Under the pieces are notes generated by a model. That model saw nothing but the letters and a program-made list of their open reading frames with translations, was not told where the DNA came from and made no database searches. From Pseudodesulfovibrio cashew (GTDB taxonomy: Bacteria > Desulfobacterota > Desulfovibrionia > Desulfovibrionales > Desulfovibrionaceae): DNA of 64,000 nucleotides. The position numbers and the translations under genes were made by a program. This document shows, piece by piece, positions 43,491-52,544 of the stretch; the first letter of the stretch is position 1; each line of letters opens with the position of its first letter. The stretch spans positions 2,705,501 to 2,769,500 of the forward strand of contig NZ_CP046400.1 of the NCBI RefSeq assembly GCF_009762795.1, written 5' to 3'.

Positions 43491-44597
43491 ATGAGCGATA
43501 TAAACGGTCCCCCCTCGCTGCTGCCCGGAGGCATCTACAAGGTCTTTTTCGTAGTCCTTCTGATGTTCTCCCTTTATCTCGGTTTCTCCCTCATCGAGCC
43601 CTTTGTTCATACCCTGATCTTTTCCACCGTGCTGGCCGTGCTCTTCGCACCGGTGTACAACTGGGCGCTGGGGGTGGCCAATGGACACCGGGCTGCAGCC
43701 TCGGCCATGACCGTGGCCATCATCGTCTTTTGCCTGCTGCTGCCCATGACCTTTCTGATCATCGCGCTCATCAGCCAGGGGGTGGAGTCCCTGGCGGCCC
43801 TCAATACTTGGGTCCTGCATGCCAATCCGGACCCGGTCGGCAATCTGCACGTGCTCGACAAGTACTTGGAGTGGCTGCATAAGGAGCTCCCATTTCTACG
43901 CCTGAATGAGCTCGATATTCAAGGCAGCATCATCCAGTATTCAAAGGAATTCGCCCAGGCCATGCTCGCGGCCGGGTCCTCCCTGGTGCGCAATGCCGCC
44001 AAGCTGGTCCTCCACTTCCTGCTCATGGTCTTCATCCTCTTTTATTTCCTGCGCGACGGCAGCAAGATGGTGGAGTATCTCAAGCATCTGTCGCCGTTGC
44101 GTCCGAGGCAGGAGGATTACATCATCGATTCGCTCAAGCGGGTGGCGCGAGGTGTCCTCATGGGCTGCCTGCTGGTGGCCGTGCTGCAAGGTATCGCCGG
44201 CGGCATCGGGTTGGGCGTGGCGGGCATCCCCGCCTTCTTCTGGGGGGCGATGATGGCGCTGGCCTCGCTTATTCCCGTGGTTGGCACCGGCCTGGTCTGG
44301 GTTCCGGCCGTGGCCTATCTCTTCCTCATGGGGGACTGGAAGACGGCCTTGTTTCTGGCCCTGTGGTGCGGTATCTTCGTGGTGGGCATAGACACCGTGC
44401 TGCGGCCCATATTCATGAAGGAGGCCTCGCGGGTTTCGACCTTCTACATCTTTCTCGCCATCCTGGGCGGTGTGTATTCCTTCGGTATGCTCGGCATTTT
44501 TTACGGGCCGTTGATTCTCAGCTTCGTCATGGTCATGCTGCATATATATATGGAAGAATATGCCGACGATTTGAATAACAAGGAGGAAACCGGATAA
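43491..44597 (+). CDS. AI-2E family transporter (PerM/YdiK type)
   Basis: 368 residues with seven or eight membrane helices. The central soluble loop and the pattern LRPRQEDYIIDSLKRVARGVLMGCLLVAVLQGIAGGIGLGVAGIP followed by LIPVVGTGLVWVPAVAYLF are typical. Members export varied small solutes, and the autoinducer name does not define the substrate. ATG 43491 lies 63 bases after the kinase gene. Its stop overlaps the mltA start (TAATG), so the two are translationally coupled. Confidence 0.85.
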   Translation: MSDINGPPSLLPGGIYKVFFVVLLMFSLYLGFSLIEPFVHTLIFSTVLAVLFAPVYNWALGVANGHRAAASAMTVAIIVFCLLLPMTFLIIALISQGVESLAALNTWVLHANPDPVGNLHVLDKYLEWLHKELPFLRLNELDIQGSIIQYSKEFAQAMLAAGSSLVRNAAKLVLHFLLMVFILFYFLRDGSKMVEYLKHLSPLRPRQEDYIIDSLKRVARGVLMGCLLVAVLQGIAGGIGLGVAGIPAFFWGAMMALASLIPVVGTGLVWVPAVAYLFLMGDWKTALFLALWCGIFVVGIDTVLRPIFMKEASRVSTFYIFLAILGGVYSFGMLGIFYGPLILSFVMVMLHIYMEEYADDLNNKEETG

Positions 44598-45847
44598 TGC
44601 CGCTACGGCCGTCTTTGTCGATAGTTGTCCTGTTGATCGCTTTTTCCTGTCTTTTTGGCTGTTCGGGAGGCATGACCGTTTCGCCGCCGGTGGACCCGAC
44701 GCCTGCTCCGGCCCCTGCCAAAGCCGTCCCTTCCTATGTTCCCATATCCGAGGAAAAGGCCGAGATTCTCTCTGAGGACCTTTCGTTTGGTTCTCAGGGC
44801 CTTGAGTCATGGGAGGCCATGAAGCCCGGCCTTGAGGACAGTCTTGGATATATCCTTGACCGCCCCGAGAATGCTGTCTGCGTTCGTCGTCCCGGACTGA
44901 CCCTCACCTGGGGGCAGCTCGGAGACAGCGTGGCGGAACTGCTGGCGTTGCTGCCTCGGCTCGAAGGCGAGCCGGAGCTGGTCGGCGAACGGTTCCAGTG
45001 GCTCAAGGTGGCGCCGGGGACTCTCCTGACTGGGTACTACGAGCCGTGGCTGGAGGCTTCCCTGACGCGTCAGGGGCCGTTCCAGTATCCGCTCTATGGC
45101 GTGCCCGACGACCTGCGGGTCATCGACCTGGGCGCGTTTCACCGCCGATGGAAGGGGCAGTCGCTCGTCTATAGGATGGGTGAGAAGGGCATCAAGCCGT
45201 ATCATGACCGGGAAGCCATAGACGGGGAGGGCGCCCTGGATGGCGAAGGCAGCGAGATCGCCTGGGCCAAGGACCCGGTGGACGTGTTTTTTCTCCAGAT
45301 TCAAGGGTCCGGACGTCTGGTCCTGCCGGATGGAAGGGTCAAGCACATCCTGTATGGCGGGCGAAATGGCCGCCGGTATGTCTCGCTGGGCAAGGTATTG
45401 ATCAAGAAGGGGTATGTGCCCCGTGACGAGATGTCCATGCAGCGCATCAGGCAGTTCCTCGATGCCAACCCGGAAAAGGCCAGGGAACTGATGTTCCGCA
45501 ATCCGAGCTACGTTTTCTTCAGGCTGTCGGATAAGGGGCCGTACGGGGCCATGGGCTCCATCCTTACTCCCCGGTTGAGCGTGGCCGTCGACAGGAACAT
45601 GATTCCGCTGGGTGGTGTCTGCGTACTCAAGACCGCTCTTCAGGATTCCGGGAGAGGGGACGCCGAGGACTTTCTTTCCCTGGTGCTTGCCCAGGACACG
45701 GGCGGGGCCATCCAGGGGACGCGAATGGACCTGTTTTGCGGCTCCGGAGAAAAGGCGGAGTTGCTGGCCGGGCACCTGCAGGAGGATTCCGAGGTCTTTC
45801 TGCTGGTCAGCCGCCGGGTCATGGAACCCGCGCTAAACAAAGGATAA
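44597..45847 (+). CDS. mltA: Membrane-bound lytic murein transglycosylase A
   Basis: 416 residues. A lipoprotein signal with lipobox CLFGCSGG (Cys near residue 22) and a Pro-rich linker come first. The MltA barrel follows (VAPGTLLTGYYEPWLEASLT, VDVFFLQIQGSGRLVLPDGR), and a 3D domain with the catalytic Asp in LAQDTGGAIQGTRMDLFCG is near residue 375. It cleaves glycan strands of peptidoglycan at the outer membrane. It overlaps the permease stop by one base. A second lytic transglycosylase gene in the window is mltC. Confidence 0.92.
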   Translation: MPLRPSLSIVVLLIAFSCLFGCSGGMTVSPPVDPTPAPAPAKAVPSYVPISEEKAEILSEDLSFGSQGLESWEAMKPGLEDSLGYILDRPENAVCVRRPGLTLTWGQLGDSVAELLALLPRLEGEPELVGERFQWLKVAPGTLLTGYYEPWLEASLTRQGPFQYPLYGVPDDLRVIDLGAFHRRWKGQSLVYRMGEKGIKPYHDREAIDGEGALDGEGSEIAWAKDPVDVFFLQIQGSGRLVLPDGRVKHILYGGRNGRRYVSLGKVLIKKGYVPRDEMSMQRIRQFLDANPEKARELMFRNPSYVFFRLSDKGPYGAMGSILTPRLSVAVDRNMIPLGGVCVLKTALQDSGRGDAEDFLSLVLAQDTGGAIQGTRMDLFCGSGEKAELLAGHLQEDSEVFLLVSRRVMEPALNKG

Positions 45848-45899
45848 GCCGTTCCGTTGCCGACAATTGTTCGGCCATATCGAAATCAAGAGGACAGCA

Positions 45900-46301
45900 A
45901 TGCAATATGTCGCGCTCTTCCATAAGGAAAAGAAAGGGTATGGAGTGACCTTTCCGGATTTCCCGGAATGCACTACTTTTGGCGAGGACCTGGATGAGGC
46001 CGTTGATCAGGCGCATGAAGCCCTGGCCCTATACCTCGAGTATTTTTTGGAAAATGGCGGGACATTACCCGACCCCACCCCCAAGAAATCCCTGTTGGCG
46101 CTTCCGGAGAACAACGAGAGTAAGGCCATCAACATAGCCGTGCAGGGTGACGGGTCGGACTTCGAAGAGTTCGAAGTGACCATGCACGCCCATCTGCTTT
46201 CGCGAATTGAGAAGTACTGTACCCTCTATGGTGTGTCTCCGGCGGATTTTTTTGCCGTGGCCTCGCGTGAGGCTATCCGGAACGACGTCTTTTCCGAGTA
46301 G
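45900..46301 (+). CDS. HicB-family antitoxin-like protein
   Basis: 133 residues. YVALFHKEKKGYGVTFPDFPECTTFGEDLDEAVDQAHEAL is the partial RNase-H-like fold of HicB. The C-terminal part (HAHLLSRIEKYCTLYGVSPADFFAVASREAI) is a ribbon-helix-helix or helix-turn-helix DNA-binding end. No HicA-type toxin gene (about 60 residues with a GSH motif) is found on either side, so it is an orphan. ATG 45900 follows AAGAGGACAGC. Confidence 0.8.
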   Translation: MQYVALFHKEKKGYGVTFPDFPECTTFGEDLDEAVDQAHEALALYLEYFLENGGTLPDPTPKKSLLALPENNESKAINIAVQGDGSDFEEFEVTMHAHLLSRIEKYCTLYGVSPADFFAVASREAIRNDVFSE

Positions 46302-46748
46302 AATCCACTTTTTTGTATCTTTCTTCTGCGCGCCGGCGGCTTTTTAAGTCGCCGGGCAAATCGTTACGCTCAAATCCTTTTTTTTCTCTTTCTTTCTGGG
46401 AAAATAGCTCAAATTACAAATTTGTAAACAAATAGAGTGCCTACAGGGTTGCGGCCATCGGGGTTTTAGTCTACGTTCATCTGCCGGGCTACACAGTACA
46501 TATGCGGCTGTTCTGGCGGGAATGTTTCCCTGCTGATTGCAAAAATGTGAATAATGTGTGGAGGGAGCCTCGTCTTCAAGGCGATCATTCGTCAAAACGA
46601 ATGAGAATGCGAGGGATTTCCTGCCCGGGAAGGAACGCGCGCCAGGGATATCCGCTGTGACATCGAAGGTTGTTCGACGTTTTTCGCAACAATGTCGCAA
46701 AAGGTTCCGGCCGCCGATTAACTTCTAACTGTGGAGTGACTTGAAACA
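46302..46748 (+). promoter_or_regulatory. Long leader/regulatory region of the glutamate synthase operon
   Basis: 447 bases without a credible gene. Visible structures: a GC-rich hairpin 46333-46355 with T-rich loop (possible end of the hicB transcript), the palindrome at 46414-46427, and a hairpin CATTCG/CGAATG at 46586-46603. Ribosome site GGAG is near 46733. A sigma-54-like TGGC-N9-TTC near 46515 lacks the invariant GC. No known riboswitch could be matched. Confidence 0.5.
46414..46427. promoter_or_regulatory. Perfect 14-bp palindrome, putative operator
   Basis: TTACAAATTTGTAA, a perfect dyad in an AT-rich patch 320 bases upstream of the glutamate synthase operon. Its size and symmetry fit a dimeric regulator site; the regulator is unknown. 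Confidence 0.5.
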
Positions 46749-47885
46749 ATGTGTCGTTTATTTGCGCTCACAAGCCGCGACCCGGTTTCACCCATGCTCG
46801 CCATCGACGCCCTCAATGTAATGAAGGAAGGGCATGACGGATCGGGTGTCGGGTTGTACCTCAGCGGTCTTGGCGGCCCCTTTGAAGACCTGAAAGAGTA
46901 TCCTGTCCTCTCGGGCATTTTCACCGACGCCGGTCTACGGCGTCTTTCCGAATACATGACGGAGAAGGGCTTCAGTTCCAAGTATTCCGTCATGTTCAAG
47001 CCGGACACCGAACCGCCGGTGGGCACTCCCAAGCGTGGCACCTACGCGTCCATTGCCTATGAATTGCCTCCCGAATGGAAGGACCTGGACAAGGACGACC
47101 TCGGTGAGCGGCTGGTGAAGACTCGCCTGGAACTCCGGGCCGAGGGTGAGCAGACCGGCGACATCATGGTTTTTTCCTTCTGGCCTGATACCATCATGAT
47201 TAAGGAAGTGGGCGACCCCATGGCCATCGGAGAGTACCTCCAGTTGGGACGCGAAGAGATTCATGCCCGCCACATTCTGGCCCAGGGCAGGCAGAACACC
47301 AACTACGCCATTAATCTCTACGCCTGCCACCCCTTCTTCATCGAGGGTATCGGCACCATGACCAACGGCGAGAACACCGCCTTCATACCTATCAAGGAAT
47401 ACCTCCAGTCCCGTGGTGTCACCGGATACCAGGGCTACCAGTCGGATTCCGAGGTGTTCACCCACATCGCTCACTTCACCACCAAGAAGCTGGGGCTCGA
47501 CATCTCCGCCTACAAGCACGTCATCACCCCTATGAATGACGATGAGATGAAGGACCACCAGGACCGGGAATTCCTCTCCAGCCTGAAGAAGGCCTGCCGC
47601 AAGCTGATCATCGACGGCCCCAACTGCGTGATCGGTTGCCTGGAGAACGGAACCATGTTCATGGCTCAGGACCGCAAGAAGCTGCGCCCAGGCGTGGTCG
47701 GCGGCAATCCCGAGCTCGGCATGTACGCATTCTCCTCGGAGATATGCGGACTGAATGCTGCCATTCCCGATCGTGACAAAAGTCAAGATTTCCAACCTAT
47801 GCATCTCGATACGGCCATCGTAGGACCCGATTGCCGGGAGGTTGTCAAATGCTCTCAGAAAGACCCATTACTCCTTCAACGCTAA
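46749..47885 (+). CDS. Glutamate synthase, glutamine amidotransferase subunit (GltB N-terminal type)
   Basis: 378 residues. It is a class II amidotransferase with Cys2 (MCRLFALTSRDPVSP) as nucleophile, and covers only the N-terminal domain of a normal large GltB. Motifs ARHILAQGRQNTNYAINLYACHP and TMTNGENTAFI form the glutamine site. It releases ammonia for the FMN-domain subunit encoded next, whose start lies inside its last codons (37-base overlap). Such split, archaeal-type glutamate synthases are usual in Desulfovibrio. Confidence 0.88.
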   Translation: MCRLFALTSRDPVSPMLAIDALNVMKEGHDGSGVGLYLSGLGGPFEDLKEYPVLSGIFTDAGLRRLSEYMTEKGFSSKYSVMFKPDTEPPVGTPKRGTYASIAYELPPEWKDLDKDDLGERLVKTRLELRAEGEQTGDIMVFSFWPDTIMIKEVGDPMAIGEYLQLGREEIHARHILAQGRQNTNYAINLYACHPFFIEGIGTMTNGENTAFIPIKEYLQSRGVTGYQGYQSDSEVFTHIAHFTTKKLGLDISAYKHVITPMNDDEMKDHQDREFLSSLKKACRKLIIDGPNCVIGCLENGTMFMAQDRKKLRPGVVGGNPELGMYAFSSEICGLNAAIPDRDKSQDFQPMHLDTAIVGPDCREVVKCSQKDPLLLQR

Positions 47886-49483
47886 GCCGCAAGGACTTGC
47901 CCTGGCAGGTCAAGTGGGACATCCAGACCTGCACCAAGTGCGGGCGGTGCACCTCTGTCTGTCCGGTCAACGCCATCGAGCTCGGCGTCTTCCGCAAGCG
48001 GGAGATAAAGACGTCCATGGGCTTGAACGCCAAGCCTGTGAACGAGTTCTCCACCTTCTACGGCATCCGTCAGCGCACGGACCCGGCCTACGCCTGTATC
48101 GGCTGCGCCATGTGCAACATGGTCTGTCCCAACAACGCCATCGAGCCGGTTCGCCAGGAACATTCGACCACGCTCCAGTTCCAGAACAACCGCGGTGGCC
48201 AGTCCCGGACCCGTGGCGGACGCCGGAACAGCGGCGAATCCCTGCTGGATCAGCTCAAGTTCATCCGCATCTCCATGCTCACCGACCCGGCCCTGGACGC
48301 CGGGCGTCATGAGTTCGATGTGCGGACGTTGCTCGGGCGCGTGCTTTCGCCCGAGAACGAAATCAAGTGTTTCAACGAGAACGGCTGGAAGCCGCCGGTC
48401 CGCGAGATTTATCCGCTGGTCATCGGCTCCATGTCTTTTGGCGCGCTTTCCCCGAACATGTGGGAAGGTCTCCAGATGGGCGTGGCGTATCTCAACGAGG
48501 AATTGAACATGCCGGTGCGCATGTGCACGGGTGAGGGCGGTTGCCCCCCGCGCCTGTTGCGTTCCCGCTTCCTCAAGTACGTCATCCTCCAGATCGCGTC
48601 CGGGTACTTTGGCTGGGATGAAATCATTCACGCCATTCCCGAGATGAAGGTCGACCCCTGCGCCATCGAGATCAAGTACGGCCAGGGCGCCAAGCCCGGC
48701 GACGGCGGCTTGCTCATGTGGTACAAGGTGAACAAGCTCATCGCAGCCATCCGCGGCGTGCCCCAGGGCGTTTCCCTGCCCAGCCCGCCCACCCACCAGA
48801 CCAAGTACTCCATCGAGGAGGCCGTGGCCAAGATGATCCAGTCCATGTCCATGGCCTGGGGATTCCGTGTGCCTGTCTACCCGAAGATCTCCGCTTCCTC
48901 GACCTCTCTGGCGGTGCTCAACAACCTCGTGCGCAATCCGTACGCCGCAGGCCTGGCCATCGACGGCGAGGATGGCGGCACGGGCGCGGCGTACAATGTG
49001 TCCATGAACCACATGGGCCATCCCATCGCCTCCAACCTGCGTGACTGCTACAAGGCGCTGTGCGTCTCCGGCGCGCAGAACGAGATCCCGCTCATCGCGG
49101 GCGGCGGCATCGGCAAGAACGGCAACCTGGCCGCCAACGCCGCTGCGCTGATCATGCTCGGCGCCTCCATGGTCCAGGTCGGCAAGTACGTGATGCAGGC
49201 CGGCGCCGGTTGCCTCGGCAGCGAAAAGGATCGCTGCAACGTGTGCAACATCGGTGTCTGTCCCAAGGGCATCACCTCCCAGGACCCGAGAATCTACCGT
49301 CGCCTCGACCCGGAAAAGGTCGCCGAGCGCGTGGTCGATTTCTACCTGAGCTTCGACACGGAACTGCGCAAGGTCATTGCGCCGTTGGGCCGCTCCACTT
49401 CGCTGCCCATCGGCATGTCCGACGCCCTGGGCGTCAGCGACAAGCACGTGGCTGACCGTCTTGACATCAAGTACGTGATATAA
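47849..49483 (+). CDS. Glutamate synthase, FMN/ferredoxin-domain subunit
   Basis: 544 residues. Residues 20-95 carry two 4Fe-4S ferredoxin motifs (CTKCGRCTSVCPVNAIE and CIGCAMCNMVCPNNAIE). The rest is the FMN-binding TIM barrel of glutamate synthase: GSMSFGALSPNMWEGLQ, IEIKYGQGAKPGDGG, IDGEDGGTGAAYNVSMNHMG, GGGIGKNGNLAANAAALIML. A cysteine group CNVCNIGVCPKG near residue 470 is the third cluster of the family. It makes two glutamates from 2-oxoglutarate and glutamine-derived ammonia. ATG 47849 lies within the previous gene. Confidence 0.9.
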   Translation: MLSERPITPSTLSRKDLPWQVKWDIQTCTKCGRCTSVCPVNAIELGVFRKREIKTSMGLNAKPVNEFSTFYGIRQRTDPAYACIGCAMCNMVCPNNAIEPVRQEHSTTLQFQNNRGGQSRTRGGRRNSGESLLDQLKFIRISMLTDPALDAGRHEFDVRTLLGRVLSPENEIKCFNENGWKPPVREIYPLVIGSMSFGALSPNMWEGLQMGVAYLNEELNMPVRMCTGEGGCPPRLLRSRFLKYVILQIASGYFGWDEIIHAIPEMKVDPCAIEIKYGQGAKPGDGGLLMWYKVNKLIAAIRGVPQGVSLPSPPTHQTKYSIEEAVAKMIQSMSMAWGFRVPVYPKISASSTSLAVLNNLVRNPYAAGLAIDGEDGGTGAAYNVSMNHMGHPIASNLRDCYKALCVSGAQNEIPLIAGGGIGKNGNLAANAAALIMLGASMVQVGKYVMQAGAGCLGSEKDRCNVCNIGVCPKGITSQDPRIYRRLDPEKVAERVVDFYLSFDTELRKVIAPLGRSTSLPIGMSDALGVSDKHVADRLDIKYVI

Positions 49484-49513
49484 CTCGAAGCTTCTGGAGT
49501 ATCGGAGTAGAAA

Positions 49514-51844
49514 ATGGCTAAGAAAATACATCGAATAGACGGTCACGAGGACGGCGTTCGCATCGAGTCGCGCATCCTCGAAGAGCGTATCCAGGCCGCC
49601 GTCCGCAGTGGCGCGCGTAAGCTCGAGATCGACGCCATGGGCCAACACGGCATCGGCGGCAGGCTCTGGATTTCCAAGGAAGAACCCATCTCGGTTACCA
49701 TTACCGGTTCGCCGGGCCAGCGTGTGGGTTCCAAGGGGTTCCCCGGCACCACCATCGAAGTTATGGGCCCGGTGTCCGACGACGTCGGCTGGCTCAATGC
49801 CGGTTCCGAGATAGTGGTCCACGGCAACGCCAGCAACGGTGCCTGCAACGCCATGGCTCAGGGCAAGGTCTTCATCGCGGGCAACATCGGCTCGCGCGGT
49901 ATGACCATGACCAAGACCAACCCGCGTTTCGAAGCGCCCGAGCTTTGGATTTTGGGCTCGGTGGGTGATTATTTTGCCGAGTTCATGGCTGGCGGCACCG
50001 CCGTGGTTTGCGGCCATGAGGCCCAGAATCCGAGTAACGTGCTCGGCTACCGCCCCTGCGTAGGCATGGTCGGCGGCCGTATCTTCGTGCGCGGTCCCAT
50101 CGACGGCTTCTCCCAGACCGATGCGGTCATGGAGCCCATCGACGACGCCACGTGGGAATGGCTGACTGCCAATTTGGCGGAATACCTTAAAAAAATCAAA
50201 CGTATCCGGTTGCTCAAGCGGCTCACCAAGCGTGAGGAATGGCAGCTTATCCGGGCTAAGACTCCTTTTGAGAAAAAGGGCAAAACCCGTCGCGCCATGG
50301 GCGATTTCCGGACCAATGTCTGGGACGCCGAGCTGGGCAAGGGCGGCATGATCGGCGATTTGACCGATCTGGACCGTTCCCCCATTCCGCTTGTCGTGCA
50401 CGGCGATCTGCGCCGCAGTGTTCCCGTATGGGAAAACCGCAAGTACATGGCTCCGTGCCAGGCCTCCTGCCCCACGGGCATTCCCGTGCAGCAGCGATGG
50501 CAACTGGTACGTGACGGCCTGATGGATGAGGCCATGGACCTCGCCCTGGCCTACACGCCTTTCCCGGCCACTGTATGCGGCTATCTTTGCCCCAACCTGT
50601 GTATGGAGGGCTGCACCCGGCCCACCCGTCAGGGCATGGCTCCGGTGGATATCACCAAGCTGGGCAGGGAAGGCTATAAATCCAAGGCTCCCAAGCTGCC
50701 GGAATTGTCCGGCAAGCGTGTTGCCGTCATCGGCGGCGGCCCCGCCGGGCTCTCCGTGGCCTGGCAGATCCGCATGAAGGGACACGAGGCCGTGGTCTAC
50801 GATACGGCCGAGACCCTGGGCGGCAAAATCACCTCCTCCATTCCCAACACCCGCGTGCCCAAGGACGTGGTCGAGGCCGAGGTGAAGCGCGCTGCCGAGG
50901 TGCTGCCGCACATTCACCTGCAGCAGGAGCTCAAGACCGAGGAATTCGAGGCGCTCAAGGACGAATACGATTACATCGTGCTCGCCTGTGGTGCCCAGAA
51001 GCCTCGCGTCATCCCGGTGCCCGGCCATGAGCGCATCTATCCGGCCCTGACGTTCCTCAAGGACGCCAAGAAGGGCAAGGCCAAGATCGGCAAGAAGGTT
51101 GTCATCATCGGTGCAGGTAACGTGGGCTGCGACGTGGCCACCGTAGCCGCTAGCGTCGGTGCCGAGGACATCACTCTCATTGACATCCAGGAACCCGCTT
51201 CCTTCGGCAAGGAACGAAAGGAAGCCGAGGCCGTGGGCGCCAAGTTCAAGTGGCCCTGCTTCACCAAGGAAGTTACGGACAAGGGCGTCGAGCTCCAGTC
51301 CGGCGAACTGCTGGAAGCGGATACGGTTATCATGTCCATCGGCGACGCCCCGGACGTGGACTTCCTGCCTTCCAACATCGCCCTGGATCGTGGTCATGTG
51401 GTTGTCAACGACGACTACCAGACCACCGATTCCCGGATCTTCGCCATCGGCGACATTGTTCGTCCCGGCCTGTTGACCCATGCCATCGGCCATGGCCGTC
51501 GCGCCGCTGAAGTCATCGACGATCTGTTCAACAACAGGCGTCCCCTGTCCGACACTCGCGACATGATCGACTACGCACGCATGACCCTCGAATACTTCGA
51601 CCCGCGCGTCATCGAATTCAGTGACGCCAACCAGTGCGGTTCCGAGTGTTCTTCCTGCGGTTCCTGCCGTGACTGCTACATCTGCGACACGGTATGTCCG
51701 CAAGCGGCCATCATTCGCAAAGAACTGCCCGATGGCGGCTTCGAGCGTGTGGTGGATGCGGACAAGTGCATTGCCTGCGGCTTCTGCGCCAATTCCTGCC
51801 CTTGTGGCATTTGGGATATGAAGACTCCCGCGCCGCTGGAATAG
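49514..51844 (+). CDS. Glutamate synthase fusion: GXGXG domain, GltD-type oxidoreductase, ferredoxin
   Basis: 776 residues with three parts. Residues 1-240 are the GltB C-terminal GXGXG beta-helix (GSPGQRVGSKGFPGTTIEVMG, GKVFIAGNIGSRGM). Residues 290-690 are the GltD oxidoreductase, with N-terminal cluster cysteines (APCQASCPTGIPVQQ, CGYLCPNLCMEGC), an FAD site VAVIGGGPAGLSVAWQ, an NAD(P) site VVIIGAGNVGCDVATVAA and an end motif RIFAIGDIVRPGLL. Residues 710-776 hold Cys-rich sequence and two ferredoxin-like clusters (CYICDTVCPQAAI, CIACGFCANSCPCGI). It supplies electrons for glutamate synthesis. It is followed by a strong terminator. Confidence 0.9.
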   Translation: MAKKIHRIDGHEDGVRIESRILEERIQAAVRSGARKLEIDAMGQHGIGGRLWISKEEPISVTITGSPGQRVGSKGFPGTTIEVMGPVSDDVGWLNAGSEIVVHGNASNGACNAMAQGKVFIAGNIGSRGMTMTKTNPRFEAPELWILGSVGDYFAEFMAGGTAVVCGHEAQNPSNVLGYRPCVGMVGGRIFVRGPIDGFSQTDAVMEPIDDATWEWLTANLAEYLKKIKRIRLLKRLTKREEWQLIRAKTPFEKKGKTRRAMGDFRTNVWDAELGKGGMIGDLTDLDRSPIPLVVHGDLRRSVPVWENRKYMAPCQASCPTGIPVQQRWQLVRDGLMDEAMDLALAYTPFPATVCGYLCPNLCMEGCTRPTRQGMAPVDITKLGREGYKSKAPKLPELSGKRVAVIGGGPAGLSVAWQIRMKGHEAVVYDTAETLGGKITSSIPNTRVPKDVVEAEVKRAAEVLPHIHLQQELKTEEFEALKDEYDYIVLACGAQKPRVIPVPGHERIYPALTFLKDAKKGKAKIGKKVVIIGAGNVGCDVATVAASVGAEDITLIDIQEPASFGKERKEAEAVGAKFKWPCFTKEVTDKGVELQSGELLEADTVIMSIGDAPDVDFLPSNIALDRGHVVVNDDYQTTDSRIFAIGDIVRPGLLTHAIGHGRRAAEVIDDLFNNRRPLSDTRDMIDYARMTLEYFDPRVIEFSDANQCGSECSSCGSCRDCYICDTVCPQAAIIRKELPDGGFERVVDADKCIACGFCANSCPCGIWDMKTPAPLE

Positions 51845-51868
51845 GTTCGGCATCTAGACGAAAAAACA

Positions 51869-51901
51869 GGGCGGCGAGGTGTTCCTCGTCGCCCTTTTTT
51901 T
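51869..51901 (+). terminator. Rho-independent terminator of the glutamate synthase operon
   Basis: Stem of 11 bp (51869-51879 with 51884-51894, one G-T pair) with a four-base loop, followed by seven T residues. It begins 25 bases after the stop codon. Confidence 0.92.
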
Positions 51902-51923
51902 GCGGATTGATAGCGGACTCGGC

Positions 51924-52487
51924 TTACAGGTGGCCCTTGTAGCGGTATTGCTTCTGACCATGCTCTGTGATGCGGTCGTATTCCTGCTGCTCCTTTTGGA
52001 GTTGGCGGTTGATATAGCTGGCTCTTGCCTTGATGGTCTGCCATGCGGTTTCGCAATTTAGGTCAGTGAGAGAGAGCAGGGTGCGGTCAAGCTCTTTGGC
52101 CCATTTCCTGGAGATGGCACCATGGATTTCTTCGTGGATGGTGTAATGCTTGATGATGTCTCGCCACCACAGGCGCGTGTTGGTCGATTGGTGTTGGGCC
52201 AGGCGGGGATACTTGTAGGTCAGGTTGAGAAAAACGGTTACCTTGTCCACCCCGCAACGTCCGCCTTGCTGCTTCAGCCGGATCTGGTACTTCAGATCTG
52301 TTTGGGTGAAGGCCGGGACAAAGGAGCCGGCTTGCTTGTAGGGGGCGCGTCGCTGCAGGTTCCTGAGAATCTCGGTTCTGGTAACGCCGGCGATGGAGTA
52401 GTAGTCCTTGATTTCTTCCTCGACCACCTCGGCAAAGGCCGGCGTGGCAAACAGGATGAGCAAGAGTAAAATGGAAATACGCTTCAT
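51924..52487 (-). CDS. DUF922-family putative secreted Zn-protease
   Basis: 187 residues with a signal peptide (RISILLLLILFATPAFA). YYSIAGVTRTEILRNL at the N-terminus of the mature chain and HYTIHEEIHGAISRKWAKELD near residue 118, with an HExxH-like metal site (H-E-E-I-H), place it in DUF922. Relatives are predicted periplasmic zinc proteases. One Cys pair could form a disulfide. It lies convergent to the glutamate synthase operon; the HD-domain gene is upstream on the same strand with a 57-base gap. Confidence 0.8.
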   Translation of the reverse strand: MKRISILLLLILFATPAFAEVVEEEIKDYYSIAGVTRTEILRNLQRRAPYKQAGSFVPAFTQTDLKYQIRLKQQGGRCGVDKVTVFLNLTYKYPRLAQHQSTNTRLWWRDIIKHYTIHEEIHGAISRKWAKELDRTLLSLTDLNCETAWQTIKARASYINRQLQKEQQEYDRITEHGQKQYRYKGHL

Positions 52488-52544
52488 GCATGAAGCATAG
52501 CCGGAGTTGTCGCGTCAGGCAAGAAAAGGCGTAGGGGGAGGCTG

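Noticed and set aside
46514-46530. Sigma-54-like promoter TGGCGGGAATGTTTCC
   Set aside because: The invariant GC of the -12 box is TC; spacing fits but the match is too weak to call.
46450-46560. Possible glutamine (glnA) riboswitch suggested by CGTTCATC
   Set aside because: The second conserved box of that RNA and the pairing between them could not be found.
46344-46700. A 118-codon minus-strand frame in the glutamate synthase leader
   Set aside because: No ribosome site, no recognisable family; crosses the palindrome and hairpins that fit a regulatory region better.
47882-51853. A 1323-codon open frame on the minus strand opposite the glutamate synthase operon
   Set aside because: It is exactly antisense to well-recognised genes, follows their codon third-position GC bias, has His/Gly/Val-rich composition and no ribosome site or family motif. 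It is a shadow of high-GC codon use.
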